Shown: piece after piece, positions 1-6,507 of the stretch
Layout: each line of letters opens with the position of its first letter
How positions within the stretch are numbered: position 1 is the stretch's first letter
Source: Lachnospiraceae bacterium
GTDB lineage: Bacteria > Bacillota > Clostridia > Lachnospirales > Lachnospiraceae
Assembly (NCBI GenBank): GCA_009774375.1
Contig: VSNO01000109.1
Coordinates: 1-16,108 of the forward strand
Direction: 5' to 3'
DNA: 16,108 nucleotides
Position numbers and translations under genes: made by a program
The notes under the pieces: model-generated
What the model was told of the DNA's origin: nothing
Seen by the model: the letters and a program-made list of their open reading frames with translations, nothing else
Databases searched by the model: none

Positions 1-1
1 A

Positions 2-31
2 TTGACAGACCTCCATATTTGCATATATCAT
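2..31 (+). promoter_or_regulatory. Probable sigma-A promoter of the first gene
   Basis: A perfect -35 box TTGACA (2-7) is followed after 18 nt by TATCAT (26-31), five of six matches to the -10 consensus. Transcription would start near 38-40 and leave a leader of about 60 nt before the ATG at 100. The arms GACAGAC (4-10) and GTCTGTC (39-45) bracket the core promoter as an inverted repeat. Seen by eye; no experimental support. Confidence 0.5.
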
Positions 32-48
32 ATGTATAGTCTGTCGCT

Positions 49-79
49 CCGAAAACCCATATACTGTAAATGTTTTCGG
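49..79 (+). other. Leader hairpin upstream of the first gene
   Basis: CCGAAAAC (49-56) and GTTTTCGG (72-79) are perfect 8-bp complementary arms around a 15-nt loop. The hairpin lies in the predicted untranslated leader and ends 8 nt before the GGAGG at 88-92. It has no U tract, so it is not an intrinsic terminator. It could stabilise the mRNA or affect ribosome access; no riboswitch class is recognised. Confidence 0.4.
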
Positions 80-99
80 CGGTCAATGGAGGTATTATT

Positions 100-804
100 A
101 TGGAAGTTTACAACAAGAATCGTGACACGAACAACTCAATGCACGATGAGATACGGGAACAGAACGCAAAGCTGAAGGATGCGCCATTCAGGGAAAAATT
201 AGATTACTTCAGGGATTATTATCTGAAGACTACGATCGTCGCCGTGGTCGTCATCGTCTTTGTGGCATACCTCGCGTACACCATGCTGACAGCGCCATCC
301 GACACGGCTTTCGCAGCTTTCTTCTTCAACGACACCGGAGACTCCTCCAACACGGAGCTGATCGACGGTTTCATCGAATACATGAATATCGACACCGGCG
401 AGCACGATGCCTATATCGACGCGACGATGAATCTCGACCTGAGCGGCGCCGAATATGACGCCTACATGAGTCTGGAGAAGTCGATGGCCGTCATATCGAC
501 CGGTGAGCTCGATGTCATCACGGGCGATACTGCCACCATGGACTATTTTGCAAAAGGCGAATGTCTCCACGACATCACAACGGTTCTCCCCGATGACCTG
601 CTCGCCCAGTTTGAGGACAGGCTCTACTATGCAAAATACGGTGAAACCGGCGAACTGGTGCCTGTGGGCGTCTACGTGACAGATGCCCCTAAGCTGAACC
701 AATATTACTATTATGTCGACAGGGAACCCATTCTGGGATTTGTCATCAACTCCAACAGCATGAACAATGCCATCGCATTCCTGAGATATATCTATATAGA
801 ATAA
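100..804 (+). CDS. Membrane-anchored protein of unknown function with an extracytoplasmic domain
   Basis: The product is 234 aa. The start at 100 is preferred over the in-frame ATG at 70 because GGAGG (88-92) sits 7 nt upstream of it. Residues 1-43 are hydrophilic and charged, residues 44-64 form one hydrophobic membrane helix (rich in V, I and A), and the rest is a hydrophilic domain that would lie outside the cell, rich in Asp, Tyr and Thr. There is no cleavable signal peptide or lipobox, so it is probably a single-pass protein with the N-terminus inside. The pattern around residues 133-165 (ISTGELDVITGD, then ECLHDI) loosely recalls solute-binding proteins of ABC importers, but this is only an impression. 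It has its own promoter and a terminator shared with the convergent kinase gene. I cannot assign a function. Confidence 0.8.
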   Translation: MEVYNKNRDTNNSMHDEIREQNAKLKDAPFREKLDYFRDYYLKTTIVAVVVIVFVAYLAYTMLTAPSDTAFAAFFFNDTGDSSNTELIDGFIEYMNIDTGEHDAYIDATMNLDLSGAEYDAYMSLEKSMAVISTGELDVITGDTATMDYFAKGECLHDITTVLPDDLLAQFEDRLYYAKYGETGELVPVGVYVTDAPKLNQYYYYVDREPILGFVINSNSMNNAIAFLRYIYIE

Positions 805-840
805 CGTAAAAATGTGCGCCCTGAGGCGCACATTTTTACG
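805..840. terminator. Bidirectional intrinsic terminator
   Basis: A perfect 16-bp stem (805-820 with 825-840) closes a 4-nt CTGA loop. The stem has a GC-rich top (GTGCGCC/GGCGCAC) and A5/T5 tracts lower down, so it works on both strands. It serves the + gene ending at 804 and the convergent kinase gene, whose TAA stop (836-838) lies inside the hairpin. Confidence 0.9.
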
Positions 841-1747
841 CCCAGATCAGTTTCTTCCACTGCTCGATCTGTGCCTCCGTCATGAATCCATTGGAAGTTC
901 CCACAAATCCGATCTTGTATGACGCGAACAACAGCGCGTTCTTGATGGCATCCTTCGCATCCTTCGTCTTGGCATAATAATGAACAAATGCGGAGAACAG
1001 CGCATTTCCTGCACCGATCGTATTGACGATCTCCGTGGTCTTGACCGGCTTGTATTCTATGACACTGTTGTCCTCCTTGGTATAAAGGATGGCGCCCTTG
1101 TCACCGATCCCCATGATGACGATCTCGGGATCATACTTCTCCCTGCATTCCTGGATGCATTCATAATGATCGTTCTCAAGGTCATCATCGCTGATATAGA
1201 GGATGTCGGCCGCCTTCAGAAAATCCTCCTTGTTCGCGATCTTCTCAGCCCGCATGCTGCGCACATTGACTGCAAGGGGTACGTTATACTTCTCTGCAAG
1301 TCCGATGATCGGACGACAGAAATTGCAATTTGACATCAGCACCATATCCTTATCCTGGATCTGCCGCTCCAGCAGTTCGTATTCGTACTCCACATGCCGG
1401 ATATCCTTGACGTCCTCAAAAGTCTGCTTTTTCCCCTTGCAATACAGGATCACAGAAGTCGGCATGCCGTCGAGCATCGGCAGCACATAATCGGTGCTGA
1501 GATCCACTTCGTTCGTCTTGAGGTAAGCCTCGATCTGCCGCCTGGACATATTTCTGGCAACCATACTCATGAAATCCACCTCGTCGCCAAGCCACTTCAG
1601 CGCCATCGCCTCGTTGAACCCCGCACCGCCGATCTCCGTGTCAACCAGCTCCGGCGTACTCTCAAACTGCCTATATGGAACAGGTAAAGCCTCCACTTTT
1701 ACGATCGTCTCCATCTGAACAAAACCTGCTACCATGATCTTACTCAT
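836..1747 (-). CDS. PfkB-family carbohydrate kinase homologue, catalytic Asp replaced by Asn
   Basis: The product is 303 aa, a normal length for the ribokinase/PfkB family, which phosphorylates sugars or nucleosides with ATP. The ATG at 1747 is chosen because a GGGAGGG ribosome-binding site precedes it by about 6 nt; the ORF is open up to 1789. The N-terminal substrate and glycine signature is present (GGAGFNEAMALKWLG, about residues 40-54). The C-terminal signature, normally DTxGAGD, reads NTIGAGN (242-248), so the usual catalytic base Asp is Asn at 248 and the first Asp is Asn at 242. The surrounding anion-hole glycines are kept. The gene stands alone between convergent and divergent neighbours, so context gives no substrate. 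A weak extended -10 (TGTTAAGAT, complement of 1825-1833) may drive it. The fold is well supported; kinase activity is doubtful. Confidence 0.85.
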   Translation of the reverse strand: MSKIMVAGFVQMETIVKVEALPVPYRQFESTPELVDTEIGGAGFNEAMALKWLGDEVDFMSMVARNMSRRQIEAYLKTNEVDLSTDYVLPMLDGMPTSVILYCKGKKQTFEDVKDIRHVEYEYELLERQIQDKDMVLMSNCNFCRPIIGLAEKYNVPLAVNVRSMRAEKIANKEDFLKAADILYISDDDLENDHYECIQECREKYDPEIVIMGIGDKGAILYTKEDNSVIEYKPVKTTEIVNTIGAGNALFSAFVHYYAKTKDAKDAIKNALLFASYKIGFVGTSNGFMTEAQIEQWKKLIWA

Positions 1748-1870
1748 ATAATCCCTCCCTTTCCTCATAAAAGCGATCATCCGGTCCATCTATCTGCAAA
1801 TCAGTTTTCTTATGCTTTGTATCCATCTTAACATATTTTTTGACAATTATATATATTTTTATAAAAATTT

Positions 1871-1900
1871 TTGAAATAAATTCGTGAAATATGTTAAAAT
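1871..1900 (+). promoter_or_regulatory. Probable sigma-A promoter of the DUF6062-like gene
   Basis: TTGAAA (1871-1876), an 18-nt spacer and TAAAAT (1895-1900) with an upstream TG (extended -10, TGTTAAAAT). Transcription would start near 1907. That argues against the in-frame ATG at 1909 and for the start at 1954. The region 1790-1870 is strongly AT-rich and also has to hold the promoter of the divergent kinase gene. Confidence 0.5.
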
Positions 1901-1953
1901 GACATTATATGCTGATAGTCAAACTACATACCAAAAAGGAGAACAACAATATT

Positions 1954-2715
1954 ATGAAAGAACAACTTTATACGATCCCCTTAAATGACGCCTTTGCCGC
2001 AGACGATGAGTGCCCCTTCTGCTTTATCGAGCAAAAACTGGAACAAGATCTGCTCGACTTCACGCTCGGTTCCGGCTCCTCGTACATGGAGAGCGATATC
2101 CGTGACCTCACTGACCGTGAAGGCTTCTGCCGCTATCATTTTCTAAAGATGTTCCAGTATGGAAACACGCTCGGAAATGCCTGGATCCTGAAAACCCATT
2201 TTCAAAAGATAAACAGCGAATTTTCCAGTGAAGTCAAGAAATTCAAACCGGCAAAGCTCTCCTTTGTGGACCGGCTGAAACGCTCCAGGGAAGTCAACAA
2301 TACCATGACGGCATGGACATACGAAAAACAGCGCTCCTGCTACATCTGCCGCCAGTACGAGGACACCTATGCACGGTATCTGGACACCTTTTTCTACATG
2401 TACAAAAAGGACGCTGACTTTGTGAAGAAGCTGGAAAAAAGCAAGGGATTCTGCCTGATCCACTTCGGCGACCTGTGCCAGAGCGCCGTGGAAAAGCTGA
2501 ACCAGAAGCAGTGCGACGAATTCTTTGCCACGGTATTCCCCCTCATGGAGGCAAACTTAAAGCGCATCGAGGAAGATGTCAGCTGGATGGTCGAAAAATT
2601 CGACTACAGAAATGCCGATGCAGACTGGAAAAACTCTAAAGACGCCCCCCAGCGCGCCATGCAGAAGCTAAAGGGCGGCTACCCGGCCGCCCCCGTATAC
2701 CAGCAGAAGAAGTGA
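1954..2715 (+). CDS. DUF6062-like protein with duplicated Cys/His motif
   Basis: The product is 253 aa, soluble and charged, with no signal peptide or membrane helix. The ATG at 1954 follows AAAAGGAGA (1935-1942). An upstream in-frame ATG at 1909 has no ribosome-binding site and lies at the predicted transcription start. The opening of the protein (TIPLNDAF, then CPFCFIEQKLE) fits my memory of the DUF6062 family of Firmicutes, which has no known function. Two halves repeat one layout: C20-x2-C23 then C59-x2-H62 (FCRYHF), and C129-x2-C132 then C167-x2-H170 (FCLIHF), with inner spacings of 35 and 34 residues. The pattern suggests two structural metal (zinc) sites or an ancient internal duplication. 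The gene converges on the TetR gene with only 11 nt between stop codons, and no terminator is visible. Function is unknown. Confidence 0.85.
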   Translation: MKEQLYTIPLNDAFAADDECPFCFIEQKLEQDLLDFTLGSGSSYMESDIRDLTDREGFCRYHFLKMFQYGNTLGNAWILKTHFQKINSEFSSEVKKFKPAKLSFVDRLKRSREVNNTMTAWTYEKQRSCYICRQYEDTYARYLDTFFYMYKKDADFVKKLEKSKGFCLIHFGDLCQSAVEKLNQKQCDEFFATVFPLMEANLKRIEEDVSWMVEKFDYRNADADWKNSKDAPQRAMQKLKGGYPAAPVYQQKK

Positions 2716-2726
2716 TCCGCAGATGT

Positions 2727-3332
2727 TCAGCGGAGATTCAGGGTCATATCCCTGACAAGTTCGATATATGCCCTGATCTCCCTGAATATCACCTCAGAAT
2801 CCGCTGCTTCCATTGTCTTCTCCCGTATGATGCTGCTGATGCAGTAATCGATCATCTTCTTGACCCGGTCCCGCCTTGCCTTGTCAGATATATGGTCGAT
2901 CCCGGCAGCCTTCTGGAGCGCGCTCATCCTCTCCTCATAGATCTGCCTCGACTCAGCAGTCTTTCTGACCGGCTCCTGCTCCGTCTCGTGCGCCGCCTCC
3001 TCCAGAAAGATGGTGAGATATGGATAACTCTTCCCGACCTTTGTCTTCGCCATGGCGATCTGCCTGATCAGTTCGAAGTAGTCCTTTTCATTTTCATCCA
3101 CAATGGTAGATAACTCCAGCAGCATATACTTGACACAGTAGTCGTACACAAATACGTAGATCCCTTCTTTGGAACCAAAATAGTGAAACCAGAGTCCCTT
3201 GCTGACGCCGACAGCCTTTACCATGTCATCTGTGCTGGCATGTTTGTATCCATTTTTGGCAAACACCTCGACAGCACCATTGATCATACGGTCCTGCTTC
3301 TCTCTTGCAAGGTCAAAAAATTTTTCGTTCAT
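2727..3332 (-). CDS. TetR/AcrR-family transcriptional regulator
   Basis: The product is 201 aa, the usual size for TetR-family dimeric repressors. The start at 3332 is fixed by a perfect AAGGAGGT about 4 nt upstream. The N-terminal 60 residues are the DNA-binding domain: a helix ending AVEVFAKNGYKHAS, then the helix-turn-helix DDMVKAVGVSKGLWFHYFGSK (about 35-55), with the typical YFGSKEGIY ending. The C-terminal two thirds are helical and diverse, as expected for a ligand-binding and dimerisation domain, so the ligand cannot be predicted. The gene is divergent from the acidic membrane-protein gene at 3523. TetR proteins often control themselves and a divergent neighbour, so that gene is a candidate target, but no convincing operator is visible. 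Confidence 0.9.
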   Translation of the reverse strand: MNEKFFDLAREKQDRMINGAVEVFAKNGYKHASTDDMVKAVGVSKGLWFHYFGSKEGIYVFVYDYCVKYMLLELSTIVDENEKDYFELIRQIAMAKTKVGKSYPYLTIFLEEAAHETEQEPVRKTAESRQIYEERMSALQKAAGIDHISDKARRDRVKKMIDYCISSIIREKTMEAADSEVIFREIRAYIELVRDMTLNLR

Positions 3333-3522
3333 TCGTACCTCCTTGTGCGGTCACTCCCCAATGGCACACACCTGTTATACTGATATTAACATAATTTTAG
3401 ACTCCCGACTACACATTTTCATCAAATTTTACATAATCTCTTTTCATTTCCATAAAATAGTATTAAAATGGTATTGTGAATATAAAAATGAAAACAACTG
3501 CAACATGAAAGGAGAACCACAA
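3333..3522. promoter_or_regulatory. Divergent AT-rich promoter region between the TetR gene and the acidic membrane-protein gene
   Basis: For the + gene two weak sigma-A candidates are visible: TTTACA (3428-3433) with CATAAA (3451-3456), spacer 17, and TTTTCA (3441-3446) with TAAAAT (3464-3469), spacer 17. For the TetR gene the best -10 is TATAAC (complement of 3374-3379), without a good -35. The segment 3374-3390 has short GTTA/TAAC outer arms, too weak to call an operator. The boundaries are only those of the intergenic gap. Confidence 0.35.
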
Positions 3523-4053
3523 ATGGCTAAGAGATTTAGCAAGCTTGTCTTATTCAGTGCCCTGGCTGGTGCTGCAGCTGCAGGAACCTACTATTATCTT
3601 CGAAATAAAACAAACGCTCCCGAGGATGACCTCGACGACTTCGATGACTTTGACGATTTTGACGAGGATCTGGACGATGAAGATTTCTCCACGGACTCCG
3701 CAAATACCGCGGCAAACAAACCCCGTCCGTATGTGCCGATCGATATAGACAATGCCAAAGAGAAAATCGGCGAGAAGGTGATCGAGACACTCGATAAGAC
3801 CAAGGAAAAGATCGAACACTTCAACGTGTCCGAGAAGATCGACAAGGCCAAAGAGATCATCGGTGAGATGACCTCCCCCACTGTCGAGCCCGTCTACACA
3901 CAGGTGGATATGTCCGCCGCACCTGCCGCTGACCCCGTCCCGACAGAGGACAAGGACAGCGAGAGCGGATCCGTATCTGCCACATACGCGGAAACCTCTG
4001 GCACGGAGAGCAAGACAGAAGAGTTTTTTGACGACTCGCAGACCGTGTCCTGA
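3523..4053 (+). CDS. Acidic single-pass membrane protein of unknown function
   Basis: The product is 176 aa. The ATG at 3523 is preceded by AAAGGAG (3508-3514) with 8 nt spacing; the open frame extends upstream but crosses the TetR start region and is not coding there. Residues 8-26 are a small hydrophobic helix (Ala-rich, ending TYYYL) followed by RNK, consistent with a membrane anchor. Residues 34-55 are almost pure Asp/Glu with repeated DDF units. Residues about 80-120 form a charged amphipathic helix (KEKIGEKVIETLDKTKEKIE and a second similar stretch). The tail is Ser/Thr/Glu-rich and probably disordered. The layout resembles small YtxH-like envelope proteins, but I cannot assign a family. 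The gene is divergent from the TetR gene and ends at its own hairpin. Confidence 0.8.
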   Translation: MAKRFSKLVLFSALAGAAAAGTYYYLRNKTNAPEDDLDDFDDFDDFDEDLDDEDFSTDSANTAANKPRPYVPIDIDNAKEKIGEKVIETLDKTKEKIEHFNVSEKIDKAKEIIGEMTSPTVEPVYTQVDMSAAPAADPVPTEDKDSESGSVSATYAETSGTESKTEEFFDDSQTVS

Positions 4054-4088
4054 TGTTGTGCATACAGCTGAAAAAACGACCAGAGAAG

Positions 4089-4120
4089 ATGGCTGAGGGA
4101 AAAGAATTTCCCTCAGCCAT
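4089..4120. terminator. Hairpin terminator shared by convergent genes
   Basis: A perfect 14-bp stem (4089-4102 with 4107-4120) closes a 4-nt AGAA loop. Its upper part is AT-rich and its lower part is GGCTGAGGG/CCCTCAGCC. On the + strand it is followed by TTTAAAT, a modest U tract; it would end the acidic-protein transcript and probably the long minus-strand operon. The TGA stop of the HAD gene (4113-4115) lies inside the right arm. Confidence 0.75.
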
Positions 4121-4766
4121 TTAAATATACCGCCAATTCTTCCACTTTCGTAAAGTATACATCACTGTTCTTCCGCATAAAATCCCGGATCTCGGGAATA
4201 TCCATCGCCCAGCCTGCGCCGGCAAAGGTCACGCCATACGCTTTTGCCATGTCATAGCCCGGTTTGGCATCATCCACCATCACCATCTCTTCCGATTTTA
4301 GGCCGAACTTTCTGGAAATGACTTCCAGCGCATAGGTACTGGGCTTTCTCTGCTCGGGCGGATACTCCCACCCAAAGATCATGTCCGGCATGGGAAGATG
4401 GTTCGCCTCATAATCCCTTCTGATGTTGAAATCATAGGAGTGCGATACCACGCATACAATGCCGCCCTCCGCCTTCTGCCGCTCGATGATCCCCCTGATG
4501 CCGTCATAGGCCTGAGCGGTATGTCGCGACACATACGCTTTCCAGCATTCCACCTCGCGCTCCAGCTCCTCATCCGTCATGCCGAGTTTCCCGACACAGT
4601 ACGGGATAAAGCCCGGATCGAAATTTTCCCGGAAATAATCATCAAGCGAGATGGTCACTCCCGGCCGGAGCAGCTTTAGCGCCTCCAGAAACGCCGGATA
4701 ATGTATGGTCGCGGTGCTGTTGACTACCGTGTCGTCATGATCCAATATCAGACATCGATACCTCAT
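4113..4766 (-). CDS. HAD-superfamily hydrolase (phosphoglycolate phosphatase-like)
   Basis: The product is 217 aa. All four HAD motifs are visible: motif I DHDDT (nucleophile D9, acid D11), motif II Ser in VVSHS (about 108), motif III Lys141 in RKPS, and motif IV VDDAKPG (D165, D166). The insert between motifs I and II is helical, as in the subfamily I cap of phosphoglycolate phosphatase-like enzymes. It probably hydrolyses a small phosphate ester in the cytoplasm; the substrate is not predictable. The ATG at 4766 follows a purine-rich GGAAGGGGA. It is the last gene of the operon, 18 nt after glnS, with its stop inside the terminator hairpin. A role as metabolite-repair phosphatase is possible but not shown. 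Confidence 0.85.
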   Translation of the reverse strand: MRYRCLILDHDDTVVNSTATIHYPAFLEALKLLRPGVTISLDDYFRENFDPGFIPYCVGKLGMTDEELEREVECWKAYVSRHTAQAYDGIRGIIERQKAEGGIVCVVSHSYDFNIRRDYEANHLPMPDMIFGWEYPPEQRKPSTYALEVISRKFGLKSEEMVMVDDAKPGYDMAKAYGVTFAGAGWAMDIPEIRDFMRKNSDVYFTKVEELAVYLNG

Positions 4767-4784
4767 TCCATTCCCCTTCCTGCG

Positions 4785-6488
4785 CTATTTGGGCAGCACG
4801 AACGAACTCTTTAACGATACGATCCTGTTGAACACAAGCGCATCCGGCCTCGAATCCCTCGCATCCACATTGAAGAAACCCTGCCTCACAAACTGGAAGC
4901 TGTCATACGGCTCCGCGCCCTTCAGCGCCGGCTCCACATAGCACTCTTTCAGCACGGTCAGCGAATTCGGATTGAGGTTCAGTGAACCGTCCTCGTTGTA
5001 GACCCCCTTTTCCTCGTCGATCAGATTCTCGTACAGCCTGACCTCCGCCCTGACGGCATACGGCGCCGGAACCCAGTGGATCGTACCCTTCACTTTTCTG
5101 CCCGAAAAACCGCTGCCCTGCTTTGTCTCCGGATCATACGTACAGTGAACGACTGTCACCCTGCCGTTCTCGTCCTTTTCATAGCCCACGCACCGGACAA
5201 AGTACGCGCTCATGAGACGCACTTCATTTCCCGGAAACAGCCTGAAATATTTCCTGGGCGGCTCCTCCATAAAGTCATCCCTGTCGATATAGAGCTCCCT
5301 GCAGAACGGAACCTGTCTGGAGCCGAGGGACTCGTTTTCGAGATTGTTGGGCACCTCGAGATACTCCACCTCCCCCTCGGGATAGTTGTCGATCACAAGC
5401 CTGACAGGATCGAGCGCCGCCATCATCCTGGGCTTTTTGAGCTTCAGATCCTCGCGGATACAGTACTCGAGCATCGCGTAGTCGGTGGAGGAGTTTGCCT
5501 TGCTCACACCGCAGAGCTCGACGAATCTCTGGATGGACTCCGGCGTAAACCCGCGCCTTCTGAGCGCAGCGATCGACACCAGCCTCGGGTCATCCCAGCC
5601 GTCAACGATCCCGTCCTGGACAAGCTTCTTGATATAGCGCTTGCCTGTCACGACGTTTGTCAGATACATCTTAGCCTGCTCGATCTGCCTCGGGTGGTTC
5701 GGATACTCGATCTCCCGCACCACCCAGTCGTACAGCGGTCTGTGATCCTCAAACTCCAGTGTGCAGATCGAGTGCGTGATCCCTTCAATGGCATCCTCGA
5801 TCGGGTGTGCGAAATCATACATCGGATAGATGCACCACTTGTCACCTGTATTGTGATGCGGCATATGCGCCACACGGTAGATCACCGGATCCCTCATATT
5901 GATGTTCGGTGAAGCCATGTCGATGCGCGCGCGGAGCACCTTCTCGCCGTCCGCATATCTTCCATTCTTCATGTCCTCAAAGAGCTGCAGGTTCTCCTCC
6001 ACAGAGCGGCCTGCGGACGGATCCTCCTTTCCCGGTTCCGTAAAGGAACCTCTGTACTCCTTGAGCTGCTCTGCCGTCAGATCCGATACATACGCCTTGC
6101 CTTTCCTGATCAGCTTCACGGCACACTCGTACATCTGGTCAAAATAATCGGATGCAAAGAACAGCCTGTCCTCCCAGTCCGCTCCGAGCCACCTGACATC
6201 CGCCTTGATGGACTCCACAAATTCGATGTCTTCCTTCGTCGGGTTGGTGTCGTCAAAACGCATGTTGAACTTTCCGCCGTATTCCTTTGCGATCCCATAA
6301 TTCACAAGGATCGCCTTGGCATGTCCGATGTGGAGATAACCGTTCGGCTCCGGCGGGAAACGCGTGTGCACGGTGTCGTACACGCCCTCCTCGAGATCCT
6401 TGTCGATCAACTGCTCAATAAAGTTCCTCGAAACGGCTCCCTTCTCTTCTGCGGAAGCCTCCGCTGCATTCTTTTCTGTGTCACTCAT
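4785..6488 (-). CDS. glnS: Glutaminyl-tRNA synthetase
   Basis: The product is 567 aa and charges tRNA-Gln directly with glutamine in the cytoplasm (class I enzyme). The ATG at 6488 is chosen for its GGAGG about 9 nt upstream; an in-frame ATG at 6503 lacks a good site. The class I HIGH motif is clear (PPEPNGYLHIGHAKA, HIGH at 53-56). The segments RFDDTNP (77-83) and GWDDPR (297-302) and the RRRGF tract (310-314) match GlnRS rather than GluRS, and the C-terminal anticodon-binding beta-barrels follow from about 360. The region that in the E. coli enzyme carries the KMSKS equivalent (VMSKR) reads VVTGKR here (279-284). The N-terminus has about 20 extra acidic residues. It is 19 nt downstream of the transporter-like gene. 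Many Firmicutes instead make Gln-tRNA through GatCAB, so a dedicated GlnRS is informative about lineage. Confidence 0.95.
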   Translation of the reverse strand: MSDTEKNAAEASAEEKGAVSRNFIEQLIDKDLEEGVYDTVHTRFPPEPNGYLHIGHAKAILVNYGIAKEYGGKFNMRFDDTNPTKEDIEFVESIKADVRWLGADWEDRLFFASDYFDQMYECAVKLIRKGKAYVSDLTAEQLKEYRGSFTEPGKEDPSAGRSVEENLQLFEDMKNGRYADGEKVLRARIDMASPNINMRDPVIYRVAHMPHHNTGDKWCIYPMYDFAHPIEDAIEGITHSICTLEFEDHRPLYDWVVREIEYPNHPRQIEQAKMYLTNVVTGKRYIKKLVQDGIVDGWDDPRLVSIAALRRRGFTPESIQRFVELCGVSKANSSTDYAMLEYCIREDLKLKKPRMMAALDPVRLVIDNYPEGEVEYLEVPNNLENESLGSRQVPFCRELYIDRDDFMEEPPRKYFRLFPGNEVRLMSAYFVRCVGYEKDENGRVTVVHCTYDPETKQGSGFSGRKVKGTIHWVPAPYAVRAEVRLYENLIDEEKGVYNEDGSLNLNPNSLTVLKECYVEPALKGAEPYDSFQFVRQGFFNVDARDSRPDALVFNRIVSLKSSFVLPK

Positions 6489-6507
6489 ACCTTTCTCCTC
6501 CATATTA

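Noticed and set aside
10..93. ACCTCCAT (9-16) complementary to the ribosome-binding region ATGGAGGT (86-93) of the first gene.
   Set aside because: The upstream arm lies between the -35 and -10 boxes of the predicted promoter and would not be transcribed; CCTCC/GGAGG matches are also common.
1909..1953. A 15-residue N-terminal extension of the DUF6062-like protein.
   Set aside because: The ATG at 1909 has no ribosome-binding site and falls at the predicted transcription start, while the ATG at 1954 has AGGAG upstream.
3374..3390. A possible TetR operator with GTTA and TAAC outer arms near the TetR -10 box.
   Set aside because: Only four base pairs on each side match, which is expected often by chance in AT-rich DNA.
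3640..3665. A CtsR-like tandem GTCAAA on the minus strand.
   Set aside because: The two heptads are 2 nt apart rather than the required 3, and the match is explained by the repeated DDF codons of the acidic protein, inside a coding region and not near a clp promoter.
5076..5912. A 278-codon open frame on the + strand, antisense to glnS.
   Set aside because: It has the same shadow composition as other antisense frames here, and the opposite strand encodes a full-length GlnRS.
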